NCBI RefSeq assembly: GCF_014646255.1
Contig: NZ_BMNC01000004.1
Coordinates: 1 to 64,000 of the forward strand
DNA: 64,000 nt
Reading direction: 5' to 3'
DNA from: Lentzea pudingi
GTDB taxonomy: Bacteria > Actinomycetota > Actinomycetes > Mycobacteriales > Pseudonocardiaceae
Made by a program: the position numbers and the translations under genes. The notes below the pieces were generated by a model, which saw only the letters and a program-made list of their open reading frames with translations, was not told where the DNA came from and ran no database searches. This document shows positions 62,236-64,000 of this stretch, in pieces (within the stretch, counting starts at the first letter, position 1; each line of letters opens with the position of its first letter).

Positions 62236-64000
62236 GTGTTGCGCACGCACGAGGCCGGATCACTCCGGGCCGAGCACGCCGGGCAGTCCGTCACCCTCAC
62301 CGGGTGGGTCGCTCGCCGGCGGGATCACGGCGGTGTCATCTTCATCGACCTCCGCGACGCCTCGGGCGTCGCCCAGGTCGTGTTCCGCGAGGGCGAGATG
62401 GCCGAGCGCGCGCACCGGTTGCGCAGCGAGTACGTCATCAAGGTCACCGGCGACGTGAGCGCGCGTCCCGAGGGCAGCGAGAACCCCGACCTGGCCACCG
62501 GTGCCATCGAGGTCTACGTCAGCGAGCTCGAGGTCCTCAACGAGGCCGCGCCGCTGCCGTTCCAGGTCGAGAGCGACGTGGAGCCGGGCGAGGAGGCCCG
62601 CCTCAAGCACCGCTACCTCGACCTGCGCCGCAGCGGTCCGGCTCAGGCGATCCGGTTGCGCAGCGAGGTCAGCCGCATCGCCCGCGAGGTGTTGCACGGC
62701 GAGAAGTTCGTCGAGATCGAGACGCCCACGCTGACCCGGTCCACCCCCGAGGGCGCGCGTGACTTCCTGGTGCCGGCGCGGTTGCGCCCCGGCTCCTGGT
62801 ACGCGCTGCCGCAGTCGCCGCAGCTGTTCAAGCAGCTGCTCATGGTCGGCGGCATGGAGCGGTACTACCAGATCGCGCGCTGCTACCGCGACGAGGACTT
62901 CCGCGCCGACCGCCAGCCGGAGTTCACCCAGCTCGACATCGAGATGAGCTTCGTCGAGCAGGACGACGTGATCGGCCTGACCGAGAAGCTGCTCGCCGCG
63001 ATCTGGAAGGAGACCAAGGGCGTCGACATCCCCGTGCCGTTCCGCCGGATCTCCTACGCCGACGCGATGGCGAAGTACGGCTCGGACAAGCCCGACCTGC
63101 GCTTCGAGCTCGAGCTCACCGACCTCACCGAGTACTTCAAGGACACGACGTTCCGCGTGTTCCAGGCGCCGTACGTCGGTGCCGTCGTGATGCCGGGTGG
63201 TGCCTCGCAGCCGCGCCGCACGCTCGACGCGTGGCAGGAGTTCGCCAAGCAGCGCGGCCACAAGGGCCTCGCGTACGTGCTGGTCCAGGAGGACGGCACG
63301 CTGGGCGGCCCGGTCGCGAAGAACCTCACCGACACCGAGCGCGAGGGTCTCGCGAAGGCCGTCGGCGCCAACGCGGGCGACTGCATCTTCTTCGGCGCGG
63401 GCGACCCGCGTGACGCGCGTGCCCTGCTGGGCGCCGCCCGCGTCGAGATCGCGCACCGCGTCGGTCTGATCGACGAGAACGCCTGGGCGTTCGGCTGGGT
63501 CGTCGACTTCCCGATGTTCGAGTCGGTCGACAAGCTCGAGGCCGGTGACGTCGCGGTCGGCGGCAGCAACTGGACGGCGCTGCACCACGCGTTCACCTCG
63601 CCGACCCCGGAGTGGATCGACAACTTCGAGTCCGACCCGGGCAACGCGCTGGCCTACGCCTACGACGTGATCCTCAACGGCAACGAGCTCGGCGGTGGCT
63701 CCATCCGTATCCACCGCGCCGACGTGCAGCAGCGCGCGTTCAACGTCATGGGCATCGGTGCCGAGGAGGCGCAGGAGAAGTTCGGCTTCCTGCTCGACGC
63801 GTTCAAGTTCGGCGCCCCGCCCCACGGCGGCATCGCACTGGGCTGGGACCGCCTCTGCATGCTGCTCGCGGGCGCCGACTCGATCCGCGAGGTCATCGCG
63901 TTCCCGAAGTCGGGCGGCGGCTACGACCCGCTGACGGCGGCTCCGGCCCCCATCACGGCGCTGCAGCGCAAGGAGGCCGGTGTGGACGCGAAGCCCCAGG
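62236..64000 (+). CDS. aspS: Aspartyl-tRNA synthetase, 3' end beyond window
   Basis: 588 residues visible from GTG; the C-terminal end is outside the window. N-terminal OB anticodon-binding domain (about 1-110, [20 protein letters not shown]), class II core with motif 2 [20 protein letters not shown], the bacterial GAD insertion (about 290-420) and motif 3 [13 protein letters not shown]. Charges tRNA-Asp (possibly also tRNA-Asn in lineages lacking AsnRS). AAGGAG lies nine bases upstream. Confidence 0.96.
   Translation, partial: MLRTHEAGSLRAEHAGQSVTLTGWVARRRDHGGVIFIDLRDASGVAQVVFREGEMAERAHRLRSEYVIKVTGDVSARPEGSENPDLATGAIEVYVSELEVLNEAAPLPFQVESDVEPGEEARLKHRYLDLRRSGPAQAIRLRSEVSRIAREVLHGEKFVEIETPTLTRSTPEGARDFLVPARLRPGSWYALPQSPQLFKQLLMVGGMERYYQIARCYRDEDFRADRQPEFTQLDIEMSFVEQDDVIGLTEKLLAAIWKETKGVDIPVPFRRISYADAMAKYGSDKPDLRFELELTDLTEYFKDTTFRVFQAPYVGAVVMPGGASQPRRTLDAWQEFAKQRGHKGLAYVLVQEDGTLGGPVAKNLTDTEREGLAKAVGANAGDCIFFGAGDPRDARALLGAARVEIAHRVGLIDENAWAFGWVVDFPMFESVDKLEAGDVAVGGSNWTALHHAFTSPTPEWIDNFESDPGNALAYAYDVILNGNELGGGSIRIHRADVQQRAFNVMGIGAEEAQEKFGFLLDAFKFGAPPHGGIALGWDRLCMLLAGADSIREVIAFPKSGGGYDPLTAAPAPITALQRKEAGVDAKPQ

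Overview
The window is high-GC actinobacterial chromosome. Codon use is strongly G/C-ending, GTG and TTG starts are common, genes often overlap by 4 nt (GTGA, ATGA, TTGA), and LexA boxes follow the mycobacterial type TCGAAC-N4-GTTCGA. Gene content (mycothiol-type MPI/DinB proteins, an Scr1/DUF397 pair, the Rv2578c family) and gene order point to Pseudonocardiales, perhaps a Lentzea- or Saccharothrix-like genus. The genus is inference. From ruvC to aspS the order parallels the Mycobacterium tuberculosis block ruvCAB-yajC-secDF-apt-rel-ppi-hisS-Rv2578c-aspS, with accessory genes inserted.

Left part (1-23.8 kb) is accessory metabolism in small, locally regulated clusters. These are: a DUF3224/MPI-like/methyltransferase/zinc-ribbon operon divergent from a WYL regulator and aldo/keto reductase; an HxlR regulator divergent from an SDR with two copies of a palindromic operator; a GntR-type group (DUF2848 protein, MHS transporter, nitrilase-like amidohydrolase) with the same motif in both control regions; two CNNM/CorC membrane proteins; a LacI-type regulator facing a Gfo/Idh-DUF993-TIM barrel operon with an operator over its promoter; a Tat-exported class A beta-lactamase-like protein; hydrolases; and a GGDEF diguanylate cyclase.

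Middle part (23.8-46.7 kb) is the conserved housekeeping block: ruvCAB behind a LexA box, yajC-secD-secF-apt, a DUF222/HNH (13E12-like) gene, an Scr1/DUF397 pair, bifunctional rel, a membrane-anchored cyclophilin, a metallo-beta-lactamase-fold hydrolase, hisS, a YibE/F protein and pnuC-nadR NAD salvage. Next comes an Rv2578c-family radical SAM gene whose Fe-S cysteine motif is interrupted by a 305-residue intein. A perfect LexA box lies between it and pnuC.

Right part (46.7-64 kb) begins with a TetR-led, translationally coupled eight-gene acyl-CoA operon: TIGR03084, split AtuA, two acyl-CoA dehydrogenases, and biotin-dependent carboxylase beta and alpha subunits. It resembles acyclic terpene or methyl-branched acid catabolism. 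After it come an alpha/beta hydrolase, an HTH protein, and three tandem secreted subtilases. The first subtilase is frameshifted and the second lacks the usual oxyanion-hole Asn. Two HEAT-like genes follow, then aspS, which runs off the end of the window.

The items most worth follow-up are the intein in the radical SAM cluster motif with its LexA box, the palindromic operators defining small regulons, the strong hairpin between yajC and secD, the damaged subtilase array, and a 14-nt tandem triplication that puts a stop codon in all three frames. No rRNA, tRNA, CRISPR array or insertion sequence was recognised.
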